Source: a candidate division Hyd24-12 bacterium UBA5074 (GTDB lineage: Bacteria; Fermentibacterota; Fermentibacteria; Fermentibacterales; Fermentibacteraceae). From it: DNA of 16,531 nt. Both the position numbers and the translations under genes were made by a program. Of this stretch, positions 8,937 through 16,389 are shown piece after piece. Location of the stretch: contig DIAQ01000002.1 of NCBI GenBank assembly GCA_002414865.1, forward strand, positions 8,104-24,634, in the 5' to 3' direction. Under the pieces are notes generated by a model, which saw only the letters and a list, made by a program, of their open reading frames with translations, had not been told where the DNA came from and searched no databases. Every line of letters begins with the position of its first letter. The stretch's first letter is position 1.

Positions 8937-11092
8937 TGAAGGCCCTTCTTCCCCTCTTCCATGACGGGGAAGCCGCACTTGGGGCAGGTTGCCTCCACTG
9001 GCTTGTTCCACATTGCGAAATCGCACTCGGGGTAGCGGCTGCACGAGTAGAATGTCTTCCCCCGCTTCGAGCGCTTCTGCACCAGCTCGCCGCCGCAGCT
9101 CTCGACCGGGCAGGGGACTCCGGTGGGCATGGCCTCGGTATGGCGGCAGCCAGGGGCCTTGGAGCAGGCGAGATACTGGCCGAACCTCCCGTTGCGCTGC
9201 ACCATCGGAGCTCCGCAGAGGGGGCAGTCGCGGCCCGGGGCGATCGCGGTCTCGCCTTCCGCCCGCGTGAAGCGGCATTTCGGGAATGCGCTGCAGGACA
9301 GGAATCTGCCATATCGTCCCAGCCTCAGCAGCAGCGGCGAGCCGCATTCGGGACAGATCTCGGAGGTTTCCTTCGAGAGGTCCTTCCTGACCTCGGGCAG
9401 AGCCGTGATGGCCTGCTCGAGGGAGGCGCGCAGAGGCAGGTCGAGCTTCTCCATGGCGTCCCTGTAGCTCGTCCTCCCCGCGGCAACGTCGTCCAGAACC
9501 TCCTCCATCGAGGCCGTGAAGCCGGTTTCGAAGATGTGCGGGAAGATCTGCACGAGCAGCCTCACCGTGGCGGTGCCGAGCTCTGTGGGGACCAGCTTGC
9601 GCTCGGCGACGGTCGTGTAGCCTCGCTTCTTCAGCGTGTCGAGGATGCCGACGTAGGTCGATGGCCTGCCGATGCCGTTCTTCTTCATCCAGGCGACGAG
9701 GCCCGCCTCGGTGAACCGTGATGGGGGCTTGGTGAAGTGCTGCGTCGAGGATACCTCCAGCAGCGAGGCGCCTCCCGGGACGATTCCGGCTGGGACAGGA
9801 GGCTCCGAGGAGGCCTGTGACGGGTCGATCTCGAGGAATCCCTTAGAGATGACGACTTCCCCGGTCCGGGAATACTGAAGGCCGCCCCCCTCGACCGCAA
9901 CCTCGGTGCGCTCCCACGCGGAGTCGGCGCACTGCGAGGCCACGAAGCGCCTCCAGATCAATGCGTACAGCTTCAGCTGGGGCTCGGAGAGGATTCCGGA
10001 GAGATCCGCAGGCCTGCGTGAGACATCCGTGGGTCTGATCGCCTCGTGGGCATCCTGGGAACCGCCGGAGCTCCTGTACCTTCGCGGGGCCTCCGGCAGC
10101 ATGCCTTCCCCGTATCCAGCCCTTATGAACTCGCGGCAGGAGGCGAGGGCTTCAGGCTCGATCCTCACGGAGTCGGTCCTCATGTAGGTGATCAGCCCGG
10201 CGTGCTCCCCTCCCCCGAGGTCCACGCCTTCGTAGAGCTCCTGGGCGATGCTCATGGTGCGGGACGGGGAGAAGGAGAGCTGTGTCGACGCAGCCTGCTG
10301 GAGGCTGCTCGTGATGTATGGCGGCCCCGGCTTCCTGATCGCGCGCGAGACCCTGGGCTGGAGAACCTCCCACGATGCCGCTCTCGCGCGGGAGAGGACC
10401 AGTTCCATCTCCGGCCCGCTTCCCGGAGCGTTCTTCTCGGGTCCAGTCTTCACGCCGTCTATCCTCGTGAGCTCCGCCTCGAACTCGACACCCGCCCTGA
10501 AGCGTGCGGCAGATGTCCAGTACTCCACCGGGACGAAGCTCCCGATCTCGTCCTCGCGCTCCTGTATGAGCCTCAGTGCCACTGACTGGACGCGGCCTGC
10601 GCTGAGACCCGGGGAGATCGCCCTCCACAGATAGGGGCTGATCCTGTACCCCACGAGCCTGTCCATCACCCTTCGCGCCTGCTGCGCGTCGACGAGGTCC
10701 ATGTCGATCGAGGATGGATGGGCGACGGCCGAGAGAACGGCATCCCGTGTGACCGCATTGAACCTCAGCCTGCGGAATGTCACGCCTTCTCGGGCGAGCA
10801 GCTCGGAGAGGTGCCAGCAGATGGCCTCGCCCTCACGGTCGGGGTCGGCGGCGAGAAAGATGGTCTCGAAGCCGGAGGCCGTCTTCCTGAGTGACTCCAT
10901 GGCCTTCCGCCTGTCCTGCAGGATCGTGTAGAGAGGCTTGTAGGATCCGTCGGAGGACACCCCGATCCTGTTCTTCGGCAGGTCGCGGACGTGACCCATC
11001 GACGCCACGACCTCGTAGCCTGAGCCGAGGTATGACCTGAGGCTCTTCGCCTTGGCGGGCGATTCGATGATCACGAGCTTCCTGGAAGCCAA
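8906..11092 (-). CDS. topA: DNA topoisomerase I (type IA)
   Basis: TopA relaxes negative supercoils through a transient 5'-phosphotyrosine single-strand break. The protein has 728 residues. The TOPRIM domain starts at once (KLVIIESPAKAKS, 5-17, with Glu9) and carries DPDRE (83-87). The nucleophile is Tyr303 in LITYMRTDS (300-308). GYRISPYLWR (148-157) and SAGRVQSVALR (164-174) are also typical. The C-terminus carries four Cys4 zinc ribbons at about 580-606, 623-649, 661-690 and 703-723. The third begins with a CPVESC spacing. The start codon is TTG (11092-11090), which fits the normal MASRKLVIIESP beginning, but I see no strong Shine-Dalgarno sequence. It starts 33 bases after the zinc-ribbon membrane protein gene and overlaps xer by 31 bases. 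The trmFO gene found next to topA in many Firmicutes is absent. Confidence 0.97.
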   Translation of the reverse strand: MASRKLVIIESPAKAKSLRSYLGSGYEVVASMGHVRDLPKNRIGVSSDGSYKPLYTILQDRRKAMESLRKTASGFETIFLAADPDREGEAICWHLSELLAREGVTFRRLRFNAVTRDAVLSAVAHPSSIDMDLVDAQQARRVMDRLVGYRISPYLWRAISPGLSAGRVQSVALRLIQEREDEIGSFVPVEYWTSAARFRAGVEFEAELTRIDGVKTGPEKNAPGSGPEMELVLSRARAASWEVLQPRVSRAIRKPGPPYITSSLQQAASTQLSFSPSRTMSIAQELYEGVDLGGGEHAGLITYMRTDSVRIEPEALASCREFIRAGYGEGMLPEAPRRYRSSGGSQDAHEAIRPTDVSRRPADLSGILSEPQLKLYALIWRRFVASQCADSAWERTEVAVEGGGLQYSRTGEVVISKGFLEIDPSQASSEPPVPAGIVPGGASLLEVSSTQHFTKPPSRFTEAGLVAWMKKNGIGRPSTYVGILDTLKKRGYTTVAERKLVPTELGTATVRLLVQIFPHIFETGFTASMEEVLDDVAAGRTSYRDAMEKLDLPLRASLEQAITALPEVRKDLSKETSEICPECGSPLLLRLGRYGRFLSCSAFPKCRFTRAEGETAIAPGRDCPLCGAPMVQRNGRFGQYLACSKAPGCRHTEAMPTGVPCPVESCGGELVQKRSKRGKTFYSCSRYPECDFAMWNKPVEATCPKCGFPVMEEGKKGLQCPRCKRKTD

Positions 11093-11125
11093 GCGCTCAG
11101 ATCTCTCGGACTGCAGGTGGGTGGC

Positions 11126-12538
11126 TCAGTATCTCGCCATCCAGGCTTGCGCCGGGCCGGTCAGGACGGCCCAGGCCGACTCGCTGCTGGAGCTGGCGAG
11201 ATTCTGGAAATCCACGGGTCCCATGGCATCGCGGAGAAGCGCGAAGTCCTGGTTCATGAAGGAGACGGTTCTCACGGGATAGTACTGGTTCTCGCTGTAA
11301 TAGAATACGAGTTCCTCTATCGATGTGGGCGCCAGCCATGTGCCGAGGCGCTTCAACAGGTCGTACCTCCTGTTGTCCTCCTCCGGGTGCAGAATGGAAA
11401 ACCCCATCACGAGGGTGGAATCTGCGAGCCTGAAGAGGCTGTAGCGGTCTATGGAGACGGGCACGGACGCCGCTATGAGGCTGATGCCGAGCTGCAGGGC
11501 CAGGCCTTCGCGGGGCAGAGCGACGAGCTCCCCGGGCATCCCCTCGGTGTCGAAAGGTATCAGCCCGGGCACGGGCTCCAGAGGCACGCCCGGAGGCAGC
11601 GGCAGGGAGGCGAGTCCGACCGAGTCGCACACTCCCGACAGGAGCATCGAGTCCACGAGAACGGAGTCCGGCGCCGGCACGGAGTCGACCGCGGAGGTGT
11701 CCGCGATCGAGACCAGCGTCGAGTCCGGCCCGGCGGCGACATCGCCGCCTCCGCCCCGGAGGACGCCGAAGGGATCGAATACGAGGAAGACAACAGCCAG
11801 GGCGGCCACGAGCACGATTCCGCCTATCACTGCGATCCTGCCCAGGGGGAGCGCCCGCCTGTCCGCGGGAACGGGGGCGGCCGCCTCGCCTCCCGACCTG
11901 GAGAAGGACGTCCTCGTGGACCGCCTGAGGGGCGTATCCACGACCTTCCCGTCAGCGGCGCATTTCTGGCAGACATGCGCAACCCTGTCGAAGCAGTCGC
12001 GGCAGGTGAGCTCGGCGCACGACCTGCAGGGCGCGAGCTTCTCCCCTCCCGTGGGAGTCCGGCCGCAGACGTGGCATCTCTCTATCGACAGCATCTCCTC
12101 GCTGGCGGTTGTGACGACGACCCTGTCGTCGGTGCGCTGAACCGGGGACGGGACCGCCGCATCGCTCAGGGTGGCCCTGTGGGGCACTTCGCGTGGTCTG
12201 TCCACCGGTGCGGGAGCTTCGGGCGGCGGAGCCTCCTCCACGACCGCTGCGGGTTCCTCCGCCGTCTGCGTCGCGGTCCCGGGCTCCTCCTCCTGATCCT
12301 GCACCGAGTCCATCCTGGGAAGGAGGTCGACGAACGGGTAGAGCCTGTTCTGGATGACTCTGGCCTGCCCCATGGGGACTGCTTCCAGCAGAACCGTGGG
12401 AGTGCTGTCGACGGCCTTCCTGGCCTGCTCCCTCGTCAGTCTCAGCTCGTTGATGAGCAGCTCGACGACCCGTTGACGCTCTTCTTCCCTGCCGAGCCTC
12501 ACGAGGAGGAGATCGACCAGCGCCTCGGAAAGATCCAT
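11126..12538 (-). CDS. Unrecognised single-pass membrane protein with L7/L12-like segment and double zinc ribbon
   Basis: I do not recognise this 470-residue protein as a named family. Residues about 20-75 (VVELLINELRLTREQARKAV and following) resemble the C-terminal fold of ribosomal protein L7/L12 in pattern: a helix, then LTREQARKAVDSTPTVL, then a helix. A Pro/Glu/Ala-rich linker spans about 80-135. Eight cysteines in four CxxC pairs (155/158, 171/174, 179/182, 190/193) suggest two zinc sites. A basic stretch (RRSTR, DRR) precedes one membrane helix at about 235-256, so the N-terminal half should be cytoplasmic. After a Gly/Ser/Asp-rich linker, residues about 340-470 form an unknown external domain. 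The ATG overlaps the mglA stop as TGATG, with GGGAGGG eight bases upstream. Tight coupling suggests that it works with, or is an effector of, that GTPase. This role is inference. Confidence 0.85.
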   Translation of the reverse strand: MDLSEALVDLLLVRLGREEERQRVVELLINELRLTREQARKAVDSTPTVLLEAVPMGQARVIQNRLYPFVDLLPRMDSVQDQEEEPGTATQTAEEPAAVVEEAPPPEAPAPVDRPREVPHRATLSDAAVPSPVQRTDDRVVVTTASEEMLSIERCHVCGRTPTGGEKLAPCRSCAELTCRDCFDRVAHVCQKCAADGKVVDTPLRRSTRTSFSRSGGEAAAPVPADRRALPLGRIAVIGGIVLVAALAVVFLVFDPFGVLRGGGGDVAAGPDSTLVSIADTSAVDSVPAPDSVLVDSMLLSGVCDSVGLASLPLPPGVPLEPVPGLIPFDTEGMPGELVALPREGLALQLGISLIAASVPVSIDRYSLFRLADSTLVMGFSILHPEEDNRRYDLLKRLGTWLAPTSIEELVFYYSENQYYPVRTVSFMNQDFALLRDAMGPVDFQNLASSSSESAWAVLTGPAQAWMARY

Positions 12539-13140
12539 CAGGCCATCCCTCCCGCGTTCTCGAACTGGCGGTGCAGCCTGGCGAGAACCAGGCGGCTCAC
12601 CTTGCGAAGCGTCTCGAAGACGCCGATGCCTGTCGATGCCACGGCCTCCACGACAGGGACCTTCGTCAGCCCGAGCGAGCTGCAGATCTCTTCCACGGGG
12701 GTCACGTCCGGAAGGTCGCGCTTGTTGCACTGGAGTACGATGGCCACGCCCTTCCTCTTCTGGCTCTTGAGGTTGTCCCTGAGATCCCTGAGGCTTGCGA
12801 TGTTGGCCTCCATCCTGTCCCTCTGCGAGTCGGCCACGAAAACGATGCCGTCGACCCCCTGGAGGATCAGCCTCCTGGAGTCCGAATGCATGGCCTGGCC
12901 CGGCACGCTGTAGAGGTGCAGGCGGACCTTGAAGCCGTTGATCTCCCCTGTGTCGATGGGCAGGAAGTCGAAGAAAAGGGTCCTCTCGTTACCGGCCGCA
13001 AGCGAGATGAGCTTGCCCCGTGCGTCGGGCGAGACCTCGCCATGTATCCACTTCACATTGGTGGTCTTCCCGGACAGACCTGGTCCGCAGAAGACTATCT
13101 TGCAGTCGATTTCACGGGCGCTGTAGCTGACTGTCGCCAT
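12538..13140 (-). CDS. mglA: MglA small Ras-type GTPase
   Basis: MglA is a bacterial Ras-like GTPase that sets front-rear polarity and controls motility or polar localisation, normally switched off by the Roadblock protein MglB. The protein has 200 residues with FANREI-type beginning SYSAREIDCKIVF (5-17). G1 is GPGLSGKTT (19-27), followed by ERTLFFDFLPID (52-63). G3 is SVPGQ (78-82), G4 is NKRD (139-142) and G5 is EAVASTG (165-171). The ending VFETLRKVSRLVLARL (174-189) is typical of canonical MglA. The ATG directly abuts the tatA stop, with AAGGA in the last codons of tatA as likely binding site. The stop overlaps the downstream zinc-ribbon membrane protein by one base. No MglB homologue is seen in the window. 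Confidence 0.93.
   Translation of the reverse strand: MATVSYSAREIDCKIVFCGPGLSGKTTNVKWIHGEVSPDARGKLISLAAGNERTLFFDFLPIDTGEINGFKVRLHLYSVPGQAMHSDSRRLILQGVDGIVFVADSQRDRMEANIASLRDLRDNLKSQKRKGVAIVLQCNKRDLPDVTPVEEICSSLGLTKVPVVEAVASTGIGVFETLRKVSRLVLARLHRQFENAGGMA
12547..12553 (-). promoter_or_regulatory. Ribosome binding site of the zinc-ribbon membrane protein
   Basis: GGGAGGG on the minus strand lies eight bases before the ATG at 12538, inside the last codons of mglA. It fixes the start of the 470-residue protein. A longer open frame that runs upstream over mglA is not used. Confidence 0.6.
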
Positions 13141-13341
13141 TCACGAGTCCTTGGCCCCGGAGGAGGAATCGCCATCCCTTCGGGGGGGCTCGTCCGACGA
13201 GGAGGCCTCGTGGATGCCCTTCTTGAACTCGCGGAGAGCCTGCCCGATCGAACGGGCTATCTCCGGTATCCTCCTGGCTCCGAAGAGCAGCAGGAGGGCG
13301 ACCACGATCAGCACTATCTCCAGGGGCCCTGGACGAAACAC
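13141..13341 (-). CDS. tatA: Twin-arginine translocase subunit TatA/TatE
   Basis: TatA oligomerises in the inner membrane to let folded proteins with twin-arginine signals cross. This 66-residue protein has the family architecture: a short N-terminal membrane helix (about 6-20, EIVLIVVALLLLFG), the FGARRIPEIARSIGQ hinge and amphipathic helix (about 20-43), then a charged Ser/Asp-rich tail. The GTG start at 13341 is supported by GGAGG six bases upstream. It sits between the DUF4321 gene (26-base gap) and mglA (no gap). No tatC or tatB is present in the window, so the rest of the translocase must be encoded elsewhere. Confidence 0.93.
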   Translation of the reverse strand: MFRPGPLEIVLIVVALLLLFGARRIPEIARSIGQALREFKKGIHEASSSDEPPRRDGDSSSGAKDS

Positions 13342-13347
13342 CTGCTA

Positions 13348-13352
13348 CCTCC
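13348..13352 (-). promoter_or_regulatory. Ribosome binding site of tatA
   Basis: GGAGG lies six bases before the GTG at 13341 in the 26-base gap after the DUF4321 gene. It fixes a GTG start that would otherwise be ambiguous. Confidence 0.65.
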
Positions 13353-13367
13353 GCAGGAGAGTTGGGA

Positions 13368-13640
13368 TCAGAACCACCTGTAGAGGAACCCCACAACGAT
13401 AAGGCCGACGAAGCTCATCAGGTTGACCTTGAGACCGATCTCCTCCAGACCCAGCCTGAAGATGATCAGGTCGAGCCTGAGCGGGCCCATGGATAGCTCG
13501 AGGCTGCCCGCGAAGAAGGACCGGAGCGTCGTTGCCGTGTCCGGCAGAATGGCTGCTACGGCTTCTCCGAAAGCCGTTCCGGCCACCATGCCCAGCAACG
13601 ACATGGCTACCCAGAAGCCCGGCGGCCTGTTGTGAAGCAA
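13368..13640 (-). CDS. DUF4321-family small membrane protein
   Basis: This is a 90-residue protein with two membrane helices. One spans about 8-32 (GFWVAMSLLGMVAG at its beginning) and the other about 72-89 (VNLMSFVGLIVVGFLYRW). A short loop between them contains a Leu/Asp-rich strand (LRLDLIIFRLGLE). The pattern of an N-terminal GFW, a middle segment and a KVNL...GLI.GFLYR ending fits the DUF4321 family of unknown function. The TTG start at 13640-13638 is backed by GGAGGG three bases upstream, inside the 25-base gap after the Gx-transporter-family gene. It precedes tatA by 26 bases. The function is unknown. Its place among membrane and envelope genes suggests an envelope role at most. Confidence 0.75.
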   Translation of the reverse strand: MLHNRPPGFWVAMSLLGMVAGTAFGEAVAAILPDTATTLRSFFAGSLELSMGPLRLDLIIFRLGLEEIGLKVNLMSFVGLIVVGFLYRWF

Positions 13641-13643
13641 TTA

Positions 13644-13649
13644 CCCTCC
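13644..13649 (-). promoter_or_regulatory. Ribosome binding site of the DUF4321 gene
   Basis: GGAGGG lies three bases before a TTG codon at 13640 and supports this rare start. Confidence 0.6.
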
Positions 13650-13665
13650 ACACACTGTGACGAAT

Positions 13666-14160
13666 CTATCCCACGGGCCTTCCGGCAACAAGCCTGCCCC
13701 GCAGGGCCGAAGGCACACCCCTTCTCAGGAGCGCAGCCGCTGCGAGCCCGACCGCCGTTCCGGAGACAATACCCCATGCGCATGCAGCAGGCAAAAGCGC
13801 CCTCAGGGGGAGGCCGGGCACCAGGAGCGAGGCCACGGCCATCTGCGAAGCCAGGCTTGCCGCGCTCCCTCCCACGGACAGCCCGGTCACGGACAGGAAC
13901 CTCGGGACGAGCGTGGCCAGAAGGGCCATGACGAGTGCCGAGGAGACCCCTCCCGAGAGCGACAGTAGAAACGAAGGGGTGGCGAGCGTGCCTGTGACCA
14001 GCGCCACGAGGACGCATCTCATGAGGTTGACCCTCAGGGCGGTCCACCAGCCGTCGCCCGAGAGGACGATCACGACGGTCACGATGTTCGCGAGCCCGGG
14101 CTTTATGAACGGGAGCGGTCTGGGGATGATCGTTTCCAGGATGCCAACGGCCACCGCCAC
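13666..14160 (-). CDS. Gx transporter family / heptaprenyl diphosphate synthase component I-like membrane protein
   Basis: This protein of at least 164 residues is very hydrophobic, with about five membrane helices. ILETIIPRPLPFIKPGLANIVT (its beginning, about residues 7-28 in this frame) is the signature of the Gx transporter family, also called HepS/HPPS component I. Members are predicted ECF-type membrane components, and a few are annotated with polyprenyl diphosphate synthesis. The real substrate is unknown. The first standard start codon is the GTG at 14160, without a visible Shine-Dalgarno sequence, and it cuts into the first helix. The frame stays open upstream. A CTG at 14208-14206 with GGGAGG five bases before it would give a complete helix and a 180-residue protein overlapping the glycosyltransferase gene by 11 bases. 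The N-terminus is therefore uncertain. Confidence 0.8.
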   Translation of the reverse strand: MAVAVGILETIIPRPLPFIKPGLANIVTVVIVLSGDGWWTALRVNLMRCVLVALVTGTLATPSFLLSLSGGVSSALVMALLATLVPRFLSVTGLSVGGSAASLASQMAVASLLVPGLPLRALLPAACAWGIVSGTAVGLAAAALLRRGVPSALRGRLVAGRPVG

Positions 14161-14197
14161 GAGCGTGAGGGCTGCTATCCGGCCTGACGGGCTCGCA

Positions 14198-15286
14198 TCA
14201 GCTTCCAGAATGTCCTCCCGCCCGGAGGCACAGGGCCTCCATCTCGGCCAGGTGGTCGCGCGAGTCGAAGAGAGTTCTCGCCCTCCGCAGGGCGCCTTCG
14301 GAGAGGTGAGCCCGCGTCCGGTCGTCCATCAGCCTGCGGATGGCTGAGGCAAGCGCTCCCGGGTCGGCCGGAGGCACGACGATGCCGGAGACTCCGTCCT
14401 CGTTCACCCAGGGGACGCCTGTCGCAAGGTTGGTGGAGATCACAGGTGTGCCGCAGGCCATGGCCTCGAGCTGCACGAGGCCGAACGCCTCCGAGCGTGC
14501 GGTCGAAGGGAGTATGAAGGCCTGTGCGCCCCTGTAGAGCTCGACCAGCTCATCGTCCGACACGCCTCCTCTGATCTCCGCGTCGATTCCCAGCTCCGCC
14601 GCCCGACGCCTCATCCGGCTCTCCAGAGGGCCTCCTCCGGCGAGCACGAGCCTCGCCCCGCCCATGCTTCGCCAGGCCTCCAGGAGGACATCCAGTCCCT
14701 TGTACCTCCTGAACTTGCCCACGAAGAGGAAATAGCCCGCGGGGGCGGCCGTTCCGGGGCTGAACCGGATGGTGTCCACGCCCGGCGGGAGCACCTGAAC
14801 GTTGTGCAGCCTCGAGAGTATGCTCGAAGTCCTGACGTAGGCCGGAGAGGTGGCCAGGACTGCCTCCGCCCCTTCCAGGAAGCGGATGATGCCCGGTTCC
14901 AGTATCGGCATGAGGAACGCCTGTCTGACGATGTCGCTGTGGTAGGTCACGATGTACGGAGTGTCGAGGCGGGCCCTGCGCCAGGCGAATACGGCCGCGG
15001 GGAGAGGGTGATGGAAGTGGAAGAGGTCGGCGCCCGAGTCCCTCATCCCCTTCGCCAGACCGGTGAAGACAGGATTGGAGAGGATCCTGCCCAGGGATCT
15101 GACCTCGGTCACCGGGATGCCGTCCCTGATCGAGCAGGCGGCCGCGGTGCCCGGCTCCATCCTCGTCACCAGCGCCCTGGCGTCCAGCCCCGATGCTCTG
15201 AGACCTGTGCAGAGATCGTGGATGTAGCGTTCCACGCCGCCCGTCACCGGGGGGTAGAAATCCTTGTAGACATGGACTATCCTCAT
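14198..15286 (-). CDS. GT4-family glycosyltransferase (GT-B fold)
   Basis: This 362-residue retaining glycosyltransferase uses an activated sugar nucleotide at the cytoplasmic membrane face. The N-terminal half starts with MRIVHVYKDFYPPVTGGVER (1-20), typical of GT4 enzymes with the donor-side glycine loop. FHHPLP (91-96) and YHSD (115-118) follow. The C-terminal domain shows FVGKFRRYKGLDVLLEAW (188-205) and the EX7E motif SEAFGLVQLEAM (Glu266 and Glu274). I chose the ATG at 15286 because it overlaps the upstream glycosyltransferase stop as ATGA and starts the fold correctly. Eleven extra codons upstream are read-through. It probably adds one sugar in the glycan built with its neighbour. The sugar specificity cannot be read from the sequence. 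Confidence 0.93.
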   Translation of the reverse strand: MRIVHVYKDFYPPVTGGVERYIHDLCTGLRASGLDARALVTRMEPGTAAACSIRDGIPVTEVRSLGRILSNPVFTGLAKGMRDSGADLFHFHHPLPAAVFAWRRARLDTPYIVTYHSDIVRQAFLMPILEPGIIRFLEGAEAVLATSPAYVRTSSILSRLHNVQVLPPGVDTIRFSPGTAAPAGYFLFVGKFRRYKGLDVLLEAWRSMGGARLVLAGGGPLESRMRRRAAELGIDAEIRGGVSDDELVELYRGAQAFILPSTARSEAFGLVQLEAMACGTPVISTNLATGVPWVNEDGVSGIVVPPADPGALASAIRRLMDDRTRAHLSEGALRRARTLFDSRDHLAEMEALCLRAGGHSGS

Positions 15287-16389
15287 GATCCGGATACGGC
15301 TCCCCTGCCGCGCGCGCAATCCTCGTATGCAGAGACCGCTGCCTGTGCCATGGCCAGCGAGCTGAAGCGGGAGGCGAATTCCTTCAACGACTCGGGCGCT
15401 TCATCCCTTGCGAGGCCCTCCCGGATGGCTGTCGAAATGGAGGGCGCGTCAGCTCCGCACCTCGCCGCAGCCACATCGCCGAACACCTCCTCCAGTGCCT
15501 CGGCCGGACCTATGACTGACGGGGTGCCCGCGGCGGCGGCCTCCAGAGGCGGAAGCCCGAACCCCTCGTAGAGAGATGGATAAACCAGCAGCCTGGCTCC
15601 CGCCATGGCCGACCAGAGGGCATGCCGCGAAAGGGCGCCCGTCCAGAGCACCCCGGGTGTGGCACACAGCCTCGATCTGAGCCTGCGGCTGCCCCAGCCC
15701 CACCTTCCTGCGAGGACGAGGGTCATGTCCGCGAGCTCCCCCCTCATCGTCTCCCACGCGTCGAGCAGAGCGGAGATGTTCTTCCGCGGCTCTATCGTGG
15801 CCGCGCAGAGGAGGAAGTCTCCGCGGATACCCGAGCTCTCGCGGAACTCCTCCGGCGCGGTCTCCGGCACCGGGGTGGAGAGGTAGATCCTGCGCAGCCT
15901 TTCCGCGGGGATCCCGAGCAGGCGGACGGCTTCCCGGGCAGTGAAATCGCTGTCCACGACAACGATGGATGCCCGGCGGGCGACCCCGGGGAAGTGGAGC
16001 CTGTAATAGGCCGATCTGAGAGCGGGGAACCAGCCGGGGCGGGCCAGGAAGGCGAGGTCGTGCAGCGTGACTGCGTAGGGGGTCTCCCGCGGCACTCTTC
16101 CGGCGAACGCGGGCAGGTGTGCGCAGCGGGGGTGGAGGCTGCGGAGCGCCCGGCCGAAGCCCGACAGCTCGAATGCAGTCCTGGCTGGTCCTCCCGGAGT
16201 CCTCGCCCCGAGGGCTTCAGAAGGCGTGTGGATGCCTGAGGGGAGGGCGACCAGGACGTCTTCGCGGCCGGCCTCGGCCATCCCCGAGATCAGCCTCCGG
16301 GTGTAGACACCCGTTCCCCCGCCATTGCGGAGCGACGCCCCGGCTATGACGCAGAGCGGGATCTCAGACGAGGAGGGAACTGGAGTCAC
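15283..16389 (-). CDS. GT4-family glycosyltransferase (GT-B fold)
   Basis: This is a 368-residue glycosyltransferase of the same GT4 superfamily as its downstream neighbour but only distantly similar. The N-terminal glycine loop is GGGTGVYTRRLI (23-34), VTLHDLAFLARPGWF (107-121) is typical of mannosyl- and rhamnosyl-transferase-like enzymes, and TIEPRKNISALLDAW (198-212) opens the C-terminal domain. The EX7E motif lies in YEGFGLPPLEAAAAG (Glu275 and Glu283). The start is a GTG at 16389, which overlaps the nucleotidyltransferase gene by 26 bases. I see no strong Shine-Dalgarno sequence. Coupling to a sugar nucleotidyltransferase and a second GT4 enzyme points to surface polysaccharide or lipopolysaccharide assembly. 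The exact linkage is unknown. Confidence 0.92.
   Translation of the reverse strand: MTPVPSSSEIPLCVIAGASLRNGGGTGVYTRRLISGMAEAGREDVLVALPSGIHTPSEALGARTPGGPARTAFELSGFGRALRSLHPRCAHLPAFAGRVPRETPYAVTLHDLAFLARPGWFPALRSAYYRLHFPGVARRASIVVVDSDFTAREAVRLLGIPAERLRRIYLSTPVPETAPEEFRESSGIRGDFLLCAATIEPRKNISALLDAWETMRGELADMTLVLAGRWGWGSRRLRSRLCATPGVLWTGALSRHALWSAMAGARLLVYPSLYEGFGLPPLEAAAAGTPSVIGPAEALEEVFGDVAAARCGADAPSISTAIREGLARDEAPESLKEFASRFSSLAMAQAAVSAYEDCARGRGAVSGS

Noticed and set aside
8019..8964. Two overlapping plus-strand open frames opposite xer
   Set aside because: Both are antisense shadows of a Xer recombinase gene with all catalytic residues. Neither has a domain-like pattern.
11093..11125. Possible terminator or promoter in the gap before topA
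   Set aside because: The 33-base gap holds only the short palindrome AGATCT and no stem with a T-run. I could not identify promoter boxes.
11117..12913. Long open frame of 598 codons on the plus strand
   Set aside because: It lies antisense to the zinc-ribbon protein gene and mglA. Its translation has a shadow-like composition (His, Gly, Arg, Glu rich) and no recognisable motif. Long antisense frames are expected in G+C-rich DNA.
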